From: Curvibacter sp. GWA2_64_110
GTDB taxonomy: Bacteria; Pseudomonadota; Gammaproteobacteria; Burkholderiales; Burkholderiaceae_C
Direction of reading: 5' to 3'
DNA length: 64,000 nt
Assembly: GCA_001797315.1 (NCBI GenBank)
Contig: MGPC01000011.1
Span: 41,795-105,794, forward strand
How positions within the stretch are numbered: the first letter of the stretch is position 1; every line of letters begins with the position of its first letter. The notes beneath the pieces are model-generated. The model was not told the DNA's origin and did not search any database. It was given only the letters and a program-made list of their open reading frames with translations. Of this stretch, positions 35,056 through 45,288 are shown piece after piece. The position numbers and the translations under genes are program-made.

Positions 35056-36630
35056 ATGCTGATTCGACATCTACTGCTATTTGCTACGTTTTTGATAGCT
35101 GCTCACGCCCATGCGCTGACGGCGGAAGAGGTAAAAGCCATTGCCATCGGCGAGACCGATGCACGCATCGCGGCGCTCAACCAGGCGGTGCTGGCGGCGG
35201 ACGATCGCACGGCGGCCTATCTGCAGGCGCTGGCGGACGATGCCGTCAAGGTGGCCGGTGACCATGTCTTCATCGTGCGCGACGGCAAGGGGCAGGACCC
35301 GCTGACCGGCGCCGCGGTGGCCGTGCCCGACAGCGCGGAGGACGTGGTCAGCAACAACCGCATGCGCGGCGAGCTCGATGCCGCGCTGGCCGGGCTCAAG
35401 CTGTTCAGCAGCGACGACAAACTGCGCCTGGCCGCTGCCAAGGCCTTGCTGAAGGAGCCGGACGAATCGCGCCTGGCCTTGCTGGACAAGGCGCTGGCGG
35501 CGGAAAAGGTGGCGGCCATCCAAGCCCAGCTGGAACTGGCGCGCGCCGCCGTGCTGCTGGGCAGCAGTGACAAGGCTACGCGCCTGCAGGCGGCCAAGGC
35601 GCTGGGCGAGAACAAGACGCCGCAGACCAAGCTGTTGCTGAGCGAGCGCCTGGGTGCCGAGACCGAGGCCGACGTGAAGGTGCAGCTGGCCGCCTCGCTG
35701 CGCGCCATCGAGGAGTCGCTGCACTGGGGCGAGCGCCTGGGCGCCATGTTCACCGGTATCAGCCTGGGCAGCATCCTGCTGCTGGCGGCGCTCGGGCTGG
35801 CCATCACCTACGGCCTGATGGGCGTGATCAACATGGCGCACGGCGAGCTGATGATGATCGGCGCCTACGCCACCTACGTGGTGCAGGGCCTGTTCCGCAA
35901 CTACCTGCCTGGCGCCTTCGACTGGTACCTGGTGGCCGCGCTGCCGGTGGCCTTTTTCGCCTCGGCCGGGGTGGGTGCGGTGCTGGAACGCAGCGTGCTG
36001 CGCTTCCTCTACGGCCGACCGCTGGAGACGCTGCTGGCCACCTGGGGCATCAGCCTGGTGCTGATGCAGGGCGTGCGCTCGCTTTTCGGTGCGCAGAACG
36101 TCGGCGTGGAAAACCCGGCCTGGATGAGCGGTGGCGTGCAGCTGCTGTCCAACCTGACGCTGCCCTACAACCGCCTGGTCATCATCGGCTTTGCCATTGC
36201 CGTGCTGGCCGGCATGGTGCTGCTGATCGGTCGCACACGGCTGGGTCTGTTCGTGCGCGGCGTCACGCAGAACCGGCCGATTGCCGCCTGCATGGGCGTG
36301 AACACGGCGCGCGTCGACACCTATGCCTTTGCGCTCGGCTCGGGCATTGCCGGCCTGGCCGGCGTGGCCCTGAGCCAGGTGGGCAATGTGGGGCCGGACC
36401 TGGGGCAGAACTACATCGTCGATTCCTTCATGGTGGTGGTGCTGGGCGGCGTCGGCCAGCTGGCCGGCACGGTGTATGCCGCGCTGGGCCTGGGCGTCCT
36501 GAACAAGTTCCTGGAGGGCTGGACCGGCGCCGTGCTGGCCAAGATCGCCGTGCTGGTGTTCATCATCATCTTCATCCAGAAACGTCCGCAAGGAATTTTC
36601 GCGATGAAAGGTAGGAGCGCGGAAGCATGA
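35056..36630 (+). CDS. urtB: Urea ABC transporter permease UrtB
   Basis: First permease of the urea transporter, 524 aa. The N-terminal third (residues about 1-220) is a periplasmic extension with signal sequence and helical repeats (LRLAAAKALLKEPDESRLAL), typical of UrtB but absent from amino-acid LivH homologues. The membrane part starts at about residue 235 and has GVINMAHGELMMIGAYATYV and LGGVGQLAGTVYAAL, the conserved loops. ATG at 35056; ATGA overlap with urtC. Confidence 0.95.
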   Translation: MLIRHLLLFATFLIAAHAHALTAEEVKAIAIGETDARIAALNQAVLAADDRTAAYLQALADDAVKVAGDHVFIVRDGKGQDPLTGAAVAVPDSAEDVVSNNRMRGELDAALAGLKLFSSDDKLRLAAAKALLKEPDESRLALLDKALAAEKVAAIQAQLELARAAVLLGSSDKATRLQAAKALGENKTPQTKLLLSERLGAETEADVKVQLAASLRAIEESLHWGERLGAMFTGISLGSILLLAALGLAITYGLMGVINMAHGELMMIGAYATYVVQGLFRNYLPGAFDWYLVAALPVAFFASAGVGAVLERSVLRFLYGRPLETLLATWGISLVLMQGVRSLFGAQNVGVENPAWMSGGVQLLSNLTLPYNRLVIIGFAIAVLAGMVLLIGRTRLGLFVRGVTQNRPIAACMGVNTARVDTYAFALGSGIAGLAGVALSQVGNVGPDLGQNYIVDSFMVVVLGGVGQLAGTVYAALGLGVLNKFLEGWTGAVLAKIAVLVFIIIFIQKRPQGIFAMKGRSAEA

Positions 36631-37819
36631 CCATGCATAAGATTCAACTTCCTGCCGCCCAACCCTTGCTCAACGGCAAAGGCTGGAGTGCCTTCATCGT
36701 GGCGCTGCTCGCGGTCTGTGCCGTGGCCCCCATCCTCAACCTGCTGGTGCCGCAGGGCAGTGTGTTCCACATGAGCGACTACGCGGTGGCGCTGGTGGGC
36801 CGCATCATGTGCTACGCCATCTGCGCGCTGGCCATGGACCTGATCTGGGGGTACACCGGCATCCTGTCGCTCGGCCATGGCGTGTTCTTCGCGTTGGGTG
36901 GCTACGCCATGGGCATGTACCTGATGCGCCAGATCGGGCGCGACGGCAACTACAAGAGCGACCTGCCCGACTTCATGGTGTTCCTGGACTGGAAGACGTT
37001 GCCCTGGCACTGGAGCTTCAGCGACAGCTTCATGGCCACGCTGATCCTGATCGTGGCCGTGCCCGGGCTGGTGGCCTTCGTCTTCGGCTACTTTGCCTTC
37101 CGCTCGCGCATCAAGGGGGTGTATTTTTCCATCATCACCCAGGCCATGACCTTCGCCGCCATGCTGCTGTTCTTCCGCAACGAGACCGGTTTCGGCGGCA
37201 ACAACGGCTTCACCGACTTCAAGCGCATCCTGGACCTGCCCATTGCCACGCAGGAGATGCGCATGACGCTGTTCGTGCTCACCGGCCTCACGCTGCTGGG
37301 TTTCTTCCTGCTCGCCAGGGGGCTGGTGCGCAGCAAGTTCGGCCGTGTGCTGCAGGCCATCCGGGATGCCGAGTCGCGCGTGATGTTCTCGGGTTATTCG
37401 CCGCTGGGCTACAAGCTCACCATCTGGACCATCTCGGCCGTCATGTGCGGCATTGCCGGGGCGCTGTACGTGCCGCAGGTGGGCATCATCAACCCGGGCG
37501 AGATGAGCCCGGCCAATTCGATCGAGATGGCGATCTGGGCCGCGGTCGGCGGCCGCGCCACGCTGGTTGGCCCCATCGTTGGCGCTTTCGTGGTCAATGG
37601 TGCCAAGAGCTGGCTGACGGTGGCCTACCCGGAGTTCTGGCTCTATTTCCTCGGCGGCCTGTTCATTGTCGTCACGCTGTTCCTGCCGGACGGCCTGGTG
37701 GGGCTGGTGAAGAAGATCAAGGGGGCCAAGGTTATGAGCGACGCCGGGCCGTCCCAAGTCGCGAAGGCCCCCTCGGGGGGCAGCGAAGCACACGAAGTGG
37801 CGAGCGTGGGGGCCAAGCC

Positions 37820-37823
<4 letters not shown>
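36627..37823 (+). CDS. urtC: Urea ABC transporter permease UrtC, with repeat-derived tail
   Basis: Second permease, 398 aa, LivM-type with about ten helices. Signatures YTGILSLGHGVFFALGGYAM, FAFRSRIKGVYFSIITQAM and the EAA-like RDAESRVMFSGYSPLGYKL are intact. The last 25 residues (after KVMSD) are encoded by a G/C-run hairpin repeat and are unlike other UrtC proteins. The ATG overlaps the urtB stop and the gene overlaps urtD by ATGA. Confidence 0.95.
37767..37781 (+). repeat. Hairpin repeat within the 3' end of urtC
   Basis: GCCCCC-TC-GGGGGGC within the coding region of the UrtC tail. It resembles short dispersed hairpins found between genes in this window and may affect the downstream mRNA. 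Confidence 0.6.
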
Positions 37824-38701
<878 letters not shown>

Positions 38702-39313
38702 TCTTGTTATCTCCTCTGCCTCTTCGCTCTTCCGCTCTCCTGTACCTGTGCGGTGCAAGCGTGCCGGGTCTCGCCCCGGCGGGCGAGGTACTTTTCTTTG
38801 CTTCGCCAAAGCAAAGTACCCAAAAGAAAGGCGAGCCGGGTGCGTCGTCCCTGCGCTGTGCGCAGGGCACGCTGCGTTGCTCGGCAACGGCGGGAAGCGC
38901 AGAAGCTCGCCCTGCGGGCTCAGACATCTGCGCTTCTTTTTCCGCCGTTGCCTGCGCTACTCGCCTCCGCACACGGCGGTGGGGAGCCAAATACACAAGA
39001 CCACAAGGACGCGCCATGGCGCGTCCTTGTGGGGTTATGGCTGTTGGTTCCCGGCTGTTTGGATTCCTATGCCGTGTGGCAGGGCTGAGCAGCGCAGCAG
39101 CGGGCGGATCAGGGCGGGCGTTGTTTGAGCGCAGCGAGTTTAGCCCGACCCCGCCCGCTGCGAGCAGCGCAAGGAACCGCGTAGCGGCCCTGACTTCGGC
39201 TCGCCTTCTCTTTGCTCACTTTCTCTTGGCGAAGCAAGAGAAAGTGAGTGCGCTGCCGGGCGCACATCCCGGCAATGCCACGTCCGCCAGGACATTCTCC
39301 GGAGCACATTGAC
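38702..39313. repeat. Composite palindromic element filling the urtD-urtE gap
   Basis: 612 bp without a supported gene. It is built of inverted repeats: TCGCCC-CGGC-GGGCGA (38771-38786); a hairpin 38788-38819 (outer GTACTTT/AGTAC, inner TTTGCTT/AAGCAAA); GGCGAGCC near 38834 answered by GGCTCGCC near 39198; a 32-bp perfect palindrome at 39001-39032; and a 14-bp-arm hairpin at 39215-39248. The opposed GGCGAGCC/GGCTCGCC arms suggest one mobile or repetitive unit of roughly 480 bp that was inserted into the operon. Open frames inside it are short and do not look coding. Confidence 0.7.
39001..39032. repeat. Perfect 32-bp palindrome
   Basis: 16-bp arms with no loop, from CCACAAGGACGCGCCA through TGGCGCGTCCTTGTGG. 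Centre of the composite element between urtD and urtE. Confidence 0.9.
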
Positions 39314-40006
39314 ATGCTCAACGTCAAAAACATCAACCAGTATTACGGCGGCTCCCACATCCTGCGCGATGTCAGCCTGCAGGCCCAGCTCGGCAAGGTC
39401 ACCGTGGTGCTGGGCCGCAACGGCGTGGGCAAGACCACGCTGCTCAAGTCGCTCATGGGTCTGGTGCCGATCAAGTCTGGCAGCATCGAGTTCGACGGCC
39501 GGGCGATCCAGCACGCCACGCCCTACGAACGGGCCCGTGCCGGCATCGGTTTCGTGCCGCAGGGGCGCGAGATCTTTGCCCGCCTGACGGTGGAGGAGAA
39601 CCTGCGCATGGGGCTGGCCTACAAGAGCGCCGGCACGCCAATCCCGGCCGAGTTGTACGAACTGTTCCCGGTGCTCAAGCAGATGCTGGGCCGGCGCGGC
39701 GGCGACCTGTCGGGCGGACAGCAGCAGCAGCTGGCGATCGCACGCGCGCTGGCGGCCAAGCCGAAGCTGCTGGTGCTGGACGAGCCGACCGAAGGCATCC
39801 AGCCCAGCATCATCAAGGACATCGGCCGCGTCATCCGCATGCTGGCCGACCGCGGCGACATGGCCATCCTGCTGGTGGAGCAGTACTACGATTTCGCCCG
39901 CGAACTGGCTGACGACTACGTGGTGATGGAGCGCGGCGCCGTGCTCGCCCACGGCCTGGGCAAGGACATGGAAACCGACGGCGTGCGCCAGCTGGTGGCG
40001 ATCTGA
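39314..40006 (+). CDS. urtE: Urea ABC transporter ATP-binding protein UrtE
   Basis: Second ATPase of the transporter, 230 aa. LGRNGVGKTTLLKSLMGLVP (Walker A), LSGGQQQQLAIARALAAKP (signature) and LLVLDEPTEGIQPSIIKDIG (Walker B) are intact and match UrtE rather than the amino-acid LivF. It starts 612 bp after urtD, beyond the palindromic element, so expression may rely on read-through or its own promoter, which I could not see. It is convergent with the NorD-like gene, 7 bp away. Confidence 0.95.
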   Translation: MLNVKNINQYYGGSHILRDVSLQAQLGKVTVVLGRNGVGKTTLLKSLMGLVPIKSGSIEFDGRAIQHATPYERARAGIGFVPQGREIFARLTVEENLRMGLAYKSAGTPIPAELYELFPVLKQMLGRRGGDLSGGQQQQLAIARALAAKPKLLVLDEPTEGIQPSIIKDIGRVIRMLADRGDMAILLVEQYYDFARELADDYVVMERGAVLAHGLGKDMETDGVRQLVAI

Positions 40007-40013
40007 TGGCCGT

Positions 40014-41681
40014 CTAGACCGCTGCCAGGTGGGCGTACAGGGCGGTGAGCTGCCGCGGCAACTGGGCTGCCGTTTCGACAATGCGGTAGTTGCGCCAGCC
40101 GAAGATGCGGTGCACGTAGGCGTCGGCCCCGGGGTCGACGGCCAGGCCGTAGGTTTGCACGCCCTGGCGCTGCGCTTCCTGGACGGCGGCGCGGGCGTCC
40201 TCGGTGAGGTGGCGCGTATCGAACACGTCGATGTCCGAGGGTGCACCGTCGGTGACGAGCACGATGGCGCGCTGCTCGCTGCGTTCCTCCTGCAGGCATT
40301 GCGTGGCATGGCGCAGGGCGGCGCCGATGCGCGTGGACCAGGCGGCCCGGGTCGAGAGGATCCGGCTGGTGCTTGCGGCATCGAGCGCAGCGCCGAAGTC
40401 GAGCAGCCGCACATAGTGCACGGCGGCACGCGTGTCGGAAGCAAAGCCGTGGATGGCGATGCGGTCCTGTCCGGCCAGGGCCGAGCGGGCCAGCAGCAGC
40501 GCAGCCTGCTGCTCGACTTCCAGCAGCGAGTGTTGGGCACCGGCGAGGCGTTCGCCGGTCGAGGCCGACAGATCGAGCAGCACCAGCACGCTGCAGCGCG
40601 GGGTCTCGTGGCCCGCGCGCATGAACAGACGTCCGTCGGGGGCCAGCCTCAGCCGCCGCTCCACCATGATGTCGATGGCGGCATCGAGGTCGATGTCCTC
40701 GCCTTCCCACTGCCGCCGTAGGCGCTGGCTGCGGCTCAGGCGCCGGCTGGGCGGGGGCTGCAGCAGCGTGGCGTCGGGAGACACCGCGGTGGTCGGGCGA
40801 GTGCGGTGGTGCGGCAGCGCGGCTTCGCGCACCGTGCACCAGTCGCGGCGCTCGCGCTGCAGCCGGTAGTCCCATTCCGGGTAGAGGTGGACGGGACCGT
40901 CCTCGGGCGTGGCCTGGGCCGTGTCGGTATCGTCGGTGCTGTCGCTCGGCGGCGGCGCGGCGGGTACCTGCACCTGCAGCGCTTCGCTGGGCGCATCGGC
41001 CGAGGCGCCGTGCTGCCAGAGGTAGCTGTTGTCGTCGCGGTAGGGCGCGGGTACGGCGTACTGGCGCGGGTTGAAGCGCACGCGCATCTGGCCCAGATCG
41101 TTGGCCAGGATGCCGGCCAGACGGCGAAAGGCGATGTAGTCTTCCAGGCCGTGTTGCTGGCGCGCGGCGGCAAACAGCGTGCGTGCCTTGTGCACCCAAT
41201 GGCTTCCGTCCATCTGCTGTTCGTCGAGCAGGGCGAAGCCCAGGCGCGCGATCAGGCTGGCGAAGTCCAGTCCGTGCGGGTCGGATTCAGCCTGACTTTG
41301 TACAAACCAGCGCCGCACGCCGGGCAGGCGCTGCATCAGCAGGGCCTCGACGCGCGCATCCTCGATGGCCGAGACCACGGCCAGGCCCATGGGTTTGAGC
41401 GTGCTGCTGGTTTGTGCCGGCGGGGAATACAGCAAGTGGGCGGCGGCATGTGCCATGGCGGCGCGCTGCAGGATGGCCTGCTGCGCATGGCACGCACCTA
41501 CCGCGTCAGCGGGCAATAGCAAGTGGCTGGCGCTGAGGATGGGGCGTTGTTCGGCGGTGCTGTCGGGCGCAGCCGGGCTGAGTGCCTGTACGGTCAGGTT
41601 TCGGCCGCTCAGGCCGGTCAGCAGCAAGGTCAGTGCGGCCAGCGTCGGCGGTGCGGCCTGGCCCGACGCCGGCGGCTTCAT
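40014..41681 (-). CDS. VWA-domain protein, NorD/CbbO-like
   Basis: Protein of 555 aa. The C-terminal von Willebrand A domain (residues about 365-550) has the metal-ion site DLSASTGERL (DxSxS), later IAIHGFASDTRA and IVLVTDGAPSDID. The N-terminal half is helical with a His-containing segment (MAHAAAHLLYSPPAQTSS). NorD and CbbO act with the AAA+ proteins NorQ or CbbQ to remodel and activate a metalloenzyme or Rubisco. It overlaps the AAA+ gene by ATGA and is the last gene of the amidase operon. What it activates is unknown. Confidence 0.88.
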   Translation of the reverse strand: MKPPASGQAAPPTLAALTLLLTGLSGRNLTVQALSPAAPDSTAEQRPILSASHLLLPADAVGACHAQQAILQRAAMAHAAAHLLYSPPAQTSSTLKPMGLAVVSAIEDARVEALLMQRLPGVRRWFVQSQAESDPHGLDFASLIARLGFALLDEQQMDGSHWVHKARTLFAAARQQHGLEDYIAFRRLAGILANDLGQMRVRFNPRQYAVPAPYRDDNSYLWQHGASADAPSEALQVQVPAAPPPSDSTDDTDTAQATPEDGPVHLYPEWDYRLQRERRDWCTVREAALPHHRTRPTTAVSPDATLLQPPPSRRLSRSQRLRRQWEGEDIDLDAAIDIMVERRLRLAPDGRLFMRAGHETPRCSVLVLLDLSASTGERLAGAQHSLLEVEQQAALLLARSALAGQDRIAIHGFASDTRAAVHYVRLLDFGAALDAASTSRILSTRAAWSTRIGAALRHATQCLQEERSEQRAIVLVTDGAPSDIDVFDTRHLTEDARAAVQEAQRQGVQTYGLAVDPGADAYVHRIFGWRNYRIVETAAQLPRQLTALYAHLAAV

Positions 41682-42484
41682 GCGAAGTGGGCATCGACGA
41701 TGCCGTTCAGCGCTGCGATCATGTCCGGATCGTCGGTGAGGGCGCGCGTGAGCGTCATGTCGCAGCTGTCGCGCGGGTCGACGCCGTCGCGGATCAGGAT
41801 GCCGGCATAGACCAGCATGCGGGTGGAGATGCCCTCGTCCAGTCCATGGCGCTTGAGTGCGCGCGAGCGCTGCGCAATGTCGACCAGTTGCTCTGCCAGT
41901 GCGGCTGGTACATCGGCTTCGTGCGCCACGATCTCGATCTCGGCCCGGGCGTCGGGGTAGTCGAATTCCAGTGCCGCGAAGCGCTGGCGCGTGGAGGGTT
42001 TCATGTCCTTGGCGCGGCTCTGGTAGCCCGGGTTGTAGGAGACCACGAGCTGGAAGTCGGGGTGGGCACGCACCAGTTCCCCCTTCTTGTCCAGCGGCAA
42101 CATGCGCCGCGAGTCGGTCAGCGGGTGGATCACCACCGTGGTGTCCTGGCGCGCCTCCACCACCTCGTCGAGGTAGCAGATGGCGCCATGGCGAACGGCC
42201 AGCGTCAGCGGGCCGTCGTGCCAAGTGGTGCCCTGGGCATCGAGCAGGTAGCGCCCGACCAGGTCGGCCGCGGTCATGTCCTCGTTGCAGGCCAGCGTCA
42301 CCAGCGGCAGTCCCAGCCGCCAGGCCATGTACTCGACGAAGCGCGTCTTGCCGCAGCCGGTCGGCCCTTTCAGGATGAGCGGCAGGCGGTGGGCGTAGGC
42401 GCGCTCGTACAGCGCGACCTCGCGTGCCGAGGGGCGGTAGTACGGTTGTTCGGTGACGCGGTAGGCGGCCAGGGGATCGGACAC
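41678..42484 (-). CDS. MoxR-type AAA+ ATPase, CbbQ/NorQ/NirQ family
   Basis: AAA+ ATPase of 268 aa, the normal CbbQ/NorQ length if it starts at the GTG at 42484. Walker A is LILKGPTGCGKTRFVEYMAW, Walker B AICYLDEVVEAR, sensor 1 LVVSYNPGYQ, and an Arg-rich segment RQRFAALEFDYP follows. Such ATPases form hexamers that pull on a client through a VWA partner, encoded by the next gene here. Between an amidase and a VWA gene, the client may be the amidase, formamidase or urease, but the sequence does not decide this. Confidence 0.9.
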   Translation of the reverse strand: MSDPLAAYRVTEQPYYRPSAREVALYERAYAHRLPLILKGPTGCGKTRFVEYMAWRLGLPLVTLACNEDMTAADLVGRYLLDAQGTTWHDGPLTLAVRHGAICYLDEVVEARQDTTVVIHPLTDSRRMLPLDKKGELVRAHPDFQLVVSYNPGYQSRAKDMKPSTRQRFAALEFDYPDARAEIEIVAHEADVPAALAEQLVDIAQRSRALKRHGLDEGISTRMLVYAGILIRDGVDPRDSCDMTLTRALTDDPDMIAALNGIVDAHFA

Positions 42485-42563
42485 GGTGTGGCCTCGGATT
42501 TGAAGACTCGAAAACTTGGGGCTCCAAAGAGGGCCGCCGGCGCGTGGCGTCGGCGGCGCTGCT

Positions 42564-43610
42564 TCAGCGGTGCGTGGGCGCTTCGTTCGGGATGCCGTCG
42601 ATCGGACACTCCGGTGTGCCGACGGTGGAGCGCGTGAACGACTCGACCTGCTTGCGCGTGCCCTCGGGGTCGCTGATCCACTTGCCGTAGAACTCGTAGG
42701 GGCAGGCAGCCACGCCCTTCGCATCGTCCCCGCCTTCGCCCGAGTTGATCTTGCCGGTGTAGCCGCGGTGCAGCAGCTTGAACAGGTGGTTTTCCGACTG
42801 GCCGTTCTTGCGGAAGTCGCGGATCAGGCTCTTGGACAGCGCTGCGTACTGCACGCCGTATTCCTCCTCGCCGCATTCGCCCAGTGTGCGGCCGTCGAAG
42901 CCGACGATGGCCGAGTGGCCGAAGTAGGAGTAGACGCCGTCCCAGCCGGCGGCATTGGCCACCGCCACGTAGCTGTTGTTGGCCCAGGCCATCGCCTTGG
43001 CCATCAGCACCTGCTGGTCCTTGGCCGGGTACATGTAACCCTGGCAGCGCACGATCAGTTCCGCGCCCTTCATGGCACAGTCGCGCCAGATCTCCGGGTA
43101 GTTGCCGTCGTCGCAGATGATCAGGCTGACCTTGAGCCCTTTGGGGCCGTCGGAAACGTAGGTGCAGTTGCCGGGGTACCAGCCTTCGATCGGCACCCAG
43201 GGCATGATCTTGCGGTACTTCTGCACGATCTCGCCCTGGTCGTTCATCAGGATCAGCGTGTTGTAGGGCGCCTTGTTCGGGTGCTCCTCGTGGCGCTCGC
43301 CGGTGAGCGAGAACACGCCCCAGACCTTGGCCTTGCGGCAGGCCTCGGCAAAGATGGCGGTCTCGTCGCCGGGCACGGTGGCGGCGGTTTCGTACATCTC
43401 CTTGGCGTCGTACATGATGCCGTGCGTGCTGTACTCGGGGAAGATCACAAGGTCCATGCCGGGCAGGCCCTGCTTCATGCCGACCACCATGTCGGCGATC
43501 TTGCGCGCATTGGCCAGCACCTCGGCCTTGGTGTGCAGGCGCGGCATCTTGTAGTTGACGACGGCAACGCCGACGGTGTCGTTGCTGCTGGAAATATCGC
43601 CGTGAATCAT
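42564..43610 (-). CDS. amiE: Aliphatic amidase
   Basis: Nitrilase-superfamily enzyme that hydrolyses short aliphatic amides (acetamide, propionamide, acrylamide) to acid and ammonia. The 348-aa sequence is very close to the Pseudomonas aeruginosa AmiE from its first residues ([20 protein letters not shown]). The catalytic triad is in place: Glu59 in FPEY, Lys134 in KYRKI and Cys166 in IICDDGN. The P. aeruginosa regulators AmiC and AmiR are not nearby. It follows fmdA and fmdB in the second transporter operon. Confidence 0.97.
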   Translation of the reverse strand: MIHGDISSSNDTVGVAVVNYKMPRLHTKAEVLANARKIADMVVGMKQGLPGMDLVIFPEYSTHGIMYDAKEMYETAATVPGDETAIFAEACRKAKVWGVFSLTGERHEEHPNKAPYNTLILMNDQGEIVQKYRKIMPWVPIEGWYPGNCTYVSDGPKGLKVSLIICDDGNYPEIWRDCAMKGAELIVRCQGYMYPAKDQQVLMAKAMAWANNSYVAVANAAGWDGVYSYFGHSAIVGFDGRTLGECGEEEYGVQYAALSKSLIRDFRKNGQSENHLFKLLHRGYTGKINSGEGGDDAKGVAACPYEFYGKWISDPEGTRKQVESFTRSTVGTPECPIDGIPNEAPTHR

Positions 43611-43631
43611 AAAAACTCCTAACTCTCTAAA

Positions 43632-43982
43632 TCAGTGACTGATCATCCAAGGCCGCTTGCCCGCAAAGGACTTGCTTCCGTCAGACGCGGTGACGGTCGC
43701 CCCACGTTTACTGCTCGTGGAGCAACACCCACAACCCGCCGGATGCTTGAGCCGCCCATACGATCCGTCGCGCGAAGAACGCGGCGCGTGCGCCGCTCGC
43801 TCGTTGGTTTCGTAGGCGTGGCGTGTCTCGCTGCTCAGGCAGGCCAGGCGCGGGGCCGCCACGAAGACGCGCGGCGCGACGGTGCCGCAATCCGGACAGG
43901 CACAGGGTTCGTTGCGCTGTGCCAGGCTGCGCAGCGCCTCGAAGCCACCGCAGTCCGGACAGGCATAGTCATAAGTGGGCAT
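43632..43982 (-). CDS. fmdB: FmdB-type zinc ribbon protein
   Basis: Small protein, 116 aa. A zinc ribbon (MPTYDYACPDCGGFEALRSL, then CACPDCG) at the N-terminus is the FmdB regulatory domain seen with formamidase genes. A longer-than-usual C-terminal part has a second Cys cluster (GCGCC). It may regulate or help mature the formamidase. It lies 16 bp after fmdA and 21 bp before amiE in the same operon. Confidence 0.88.
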   Translation of the reverse strand: MPTYDYACPDCGGFEALRSLAQRNEPCACPDCGTVAPRVFVAAPRLACLSSETRHAYETNERAAHAPRSSRDGSYGRLKHPAGCGCCSTSSKRGATVTASDGSKSFAGKRPWMISH

Positions 43983-43998
43983 GGGCGGCTCCTGGGGT

Positions 43999-45231
43999 TT
44001 ACTTCACGTCGGGCGAGATCGGCATCTGCACGCTGCCGTCGAGCATCTTCACCGGGCCGGCGGCCGTCGGGTTGATGTCGAAGTCGAAGATCTCGGTCGG
44101 CAGCCAGAGCGTGGCGCAGGCGTTGGGCACGTCGACCACGCCGCTGATGTGGCCCTGCACCGGCGCCGTGCCCAGGATGGAATAAGCCTGCGCGCCGCTG
44201 TAGCCGAATTTCTTCAGGTACTCGATGGCGTTCAGGCAGGCCTGGCGGTAGGCGACGTTGACGTCCAGGTAGTGCTGCTTGCCGGCCTCGTCCACCGAGA
44301 TGCCTTCGAAGATCAGGTAGTCCTTGTAGTTGGGCGTGATCGGGCTCGGCTTGAACACCGGGTTCTTGATGCCGTACTTGGCCATGCCGCCCTTGATCAG
44401 GTTGACGCGCATGTGCACCCAGCCGGCCATCTCGATGGCGCCACAGAAGGTGATCTCGCCGTCGCCCTGGCTGAAGTGCAGGTCGCCCACGGAGAGGCCG
44501 GCGCCTTCCACGTAGACCGGGAAGAACACCTTGGAGCCGCGCGACAGGTCCTTGATGTCGCAGTTGCCGCCGTGCTCACGCGGCGGCACGGTGCGCGCGC
44601 CTTCGGCGGCGGCCTTGGCCTTGGCTTCGCCGCTGAGCTTGCCCATGTGGGCGGTGGCGGCAAAGGGCGGGTTGGCCAGGCCGGGCACGCGGGTCGGGTC
44701 GGTGTCGAGCAGTTCCTGCTCGCGCGCATTCCAGGCGTCGAGCATCTTCTTGTCGGGCAGGCAGCCGATCAGGCCGGGGTGGATCAGGCCGGCGTATTCG
44801 ACGCCGGGCACGTGGCGGCTCTTGGTGAACATGCCGTTGAAGTCCCAGATCGACTTCTGCGCCAGCGGGAAGTGGTCGGTCAGGAAGCCGCCGCCGTTCT
44901 TCTTGCTGAAGAAGCCGTTGAAACCCCACGGGCTCTCGTCTTTCGCGCCGATGTCCAGCAGGTCGACCACCAGCAGGTCGCCGGGCTCGGCGCCTTTCAC
45001 GCCCACCGGGCCGGACAGGAAGTGGACGATGGAGAGGTCGATGTCGCGCACGTCGTCGGCGCTGTCGTTGTTCTTGATGAAGCCGCCGGTCCAGTCGTAG
45101 GTCTCGAGGATGAAGTCGTCGCCGGGCTTGACCCAGCAGGCCATCGGCACATCCGGGTGCCAGCGGTTGTGGACCTGCTCGTTCTGGTAAGCGGATTGCT
45201 TGAGGTCGACTTTGATGAGGGTTTCAGCCAT
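43999..45231 (-). CDS. fmdA: Formamidase
   Basis: Acetamidase/formamidase-family enzyme, 410 aa, that hydrolyses formamide to formate and ammonia. The start MAETLIKVDLKQSAYQNEQV and RWHPDVPMACWVKPGDDF, then GDLHFSQGDGEITFCGAIEM and KYGIKNPVFKPSPI, match the FmdA of Methylophilus. Length and ends are normal. It is downstream of the second ABC transporter and upstream of fmdB/amiE, the same functional set as the Methylophilus fmd locus, with amidase added. Confidence 0.95.
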   Translation of the reverse strand: MAETLIKVDLKQSAYQNEQVHNRWHPDVPMACWVKPGDDFILETYDWTGGFIKNNDSADDVRDIDLSIVHFLSGPVGVKGAEPGDLLVVDLLDIGAKDESPWGFNGFFSKKNGGGFLTDHFPLAQKSIWDFNGMFTKSRHVPGVEYAGLIHPGLIGCLPDKKMLDAWNAREQELLDTDPTRVPGLANPPFAATAHMGKLSGEAKAKAAAEGARTVPPREHGGNCDIKDLSRGSKVFFPVYVEGAGLSVGDLHFSQGDGEITFCGAIEMAGWVHMRVNLIKGGMAKYGIKNPVFKPSPITPNYKDYLIFEGISVDEAGKQHYLDVNVAYRQACLNAIEYLKKFGYSGAQAYSILGTAPVQGHISGVVDVPNACATLWLPTEIFDFDINPTAAGPVKMLDGSVQMPISPDVK

Positions 45232-45288
45232 GGTAGGACTCCTTGAGGGCGAGGTGACAAAAAATGGGGGATGAATCGGTGGATGCGG

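Noticed and set aside
41682..42527. Possible fusion of the VWA protein with upstream sequence
   Set aside because: The upstream part is an out-of-frame reading of the AAA+ gene; the ATG at 41681 overlaps its stop in the usual ATGA manner.
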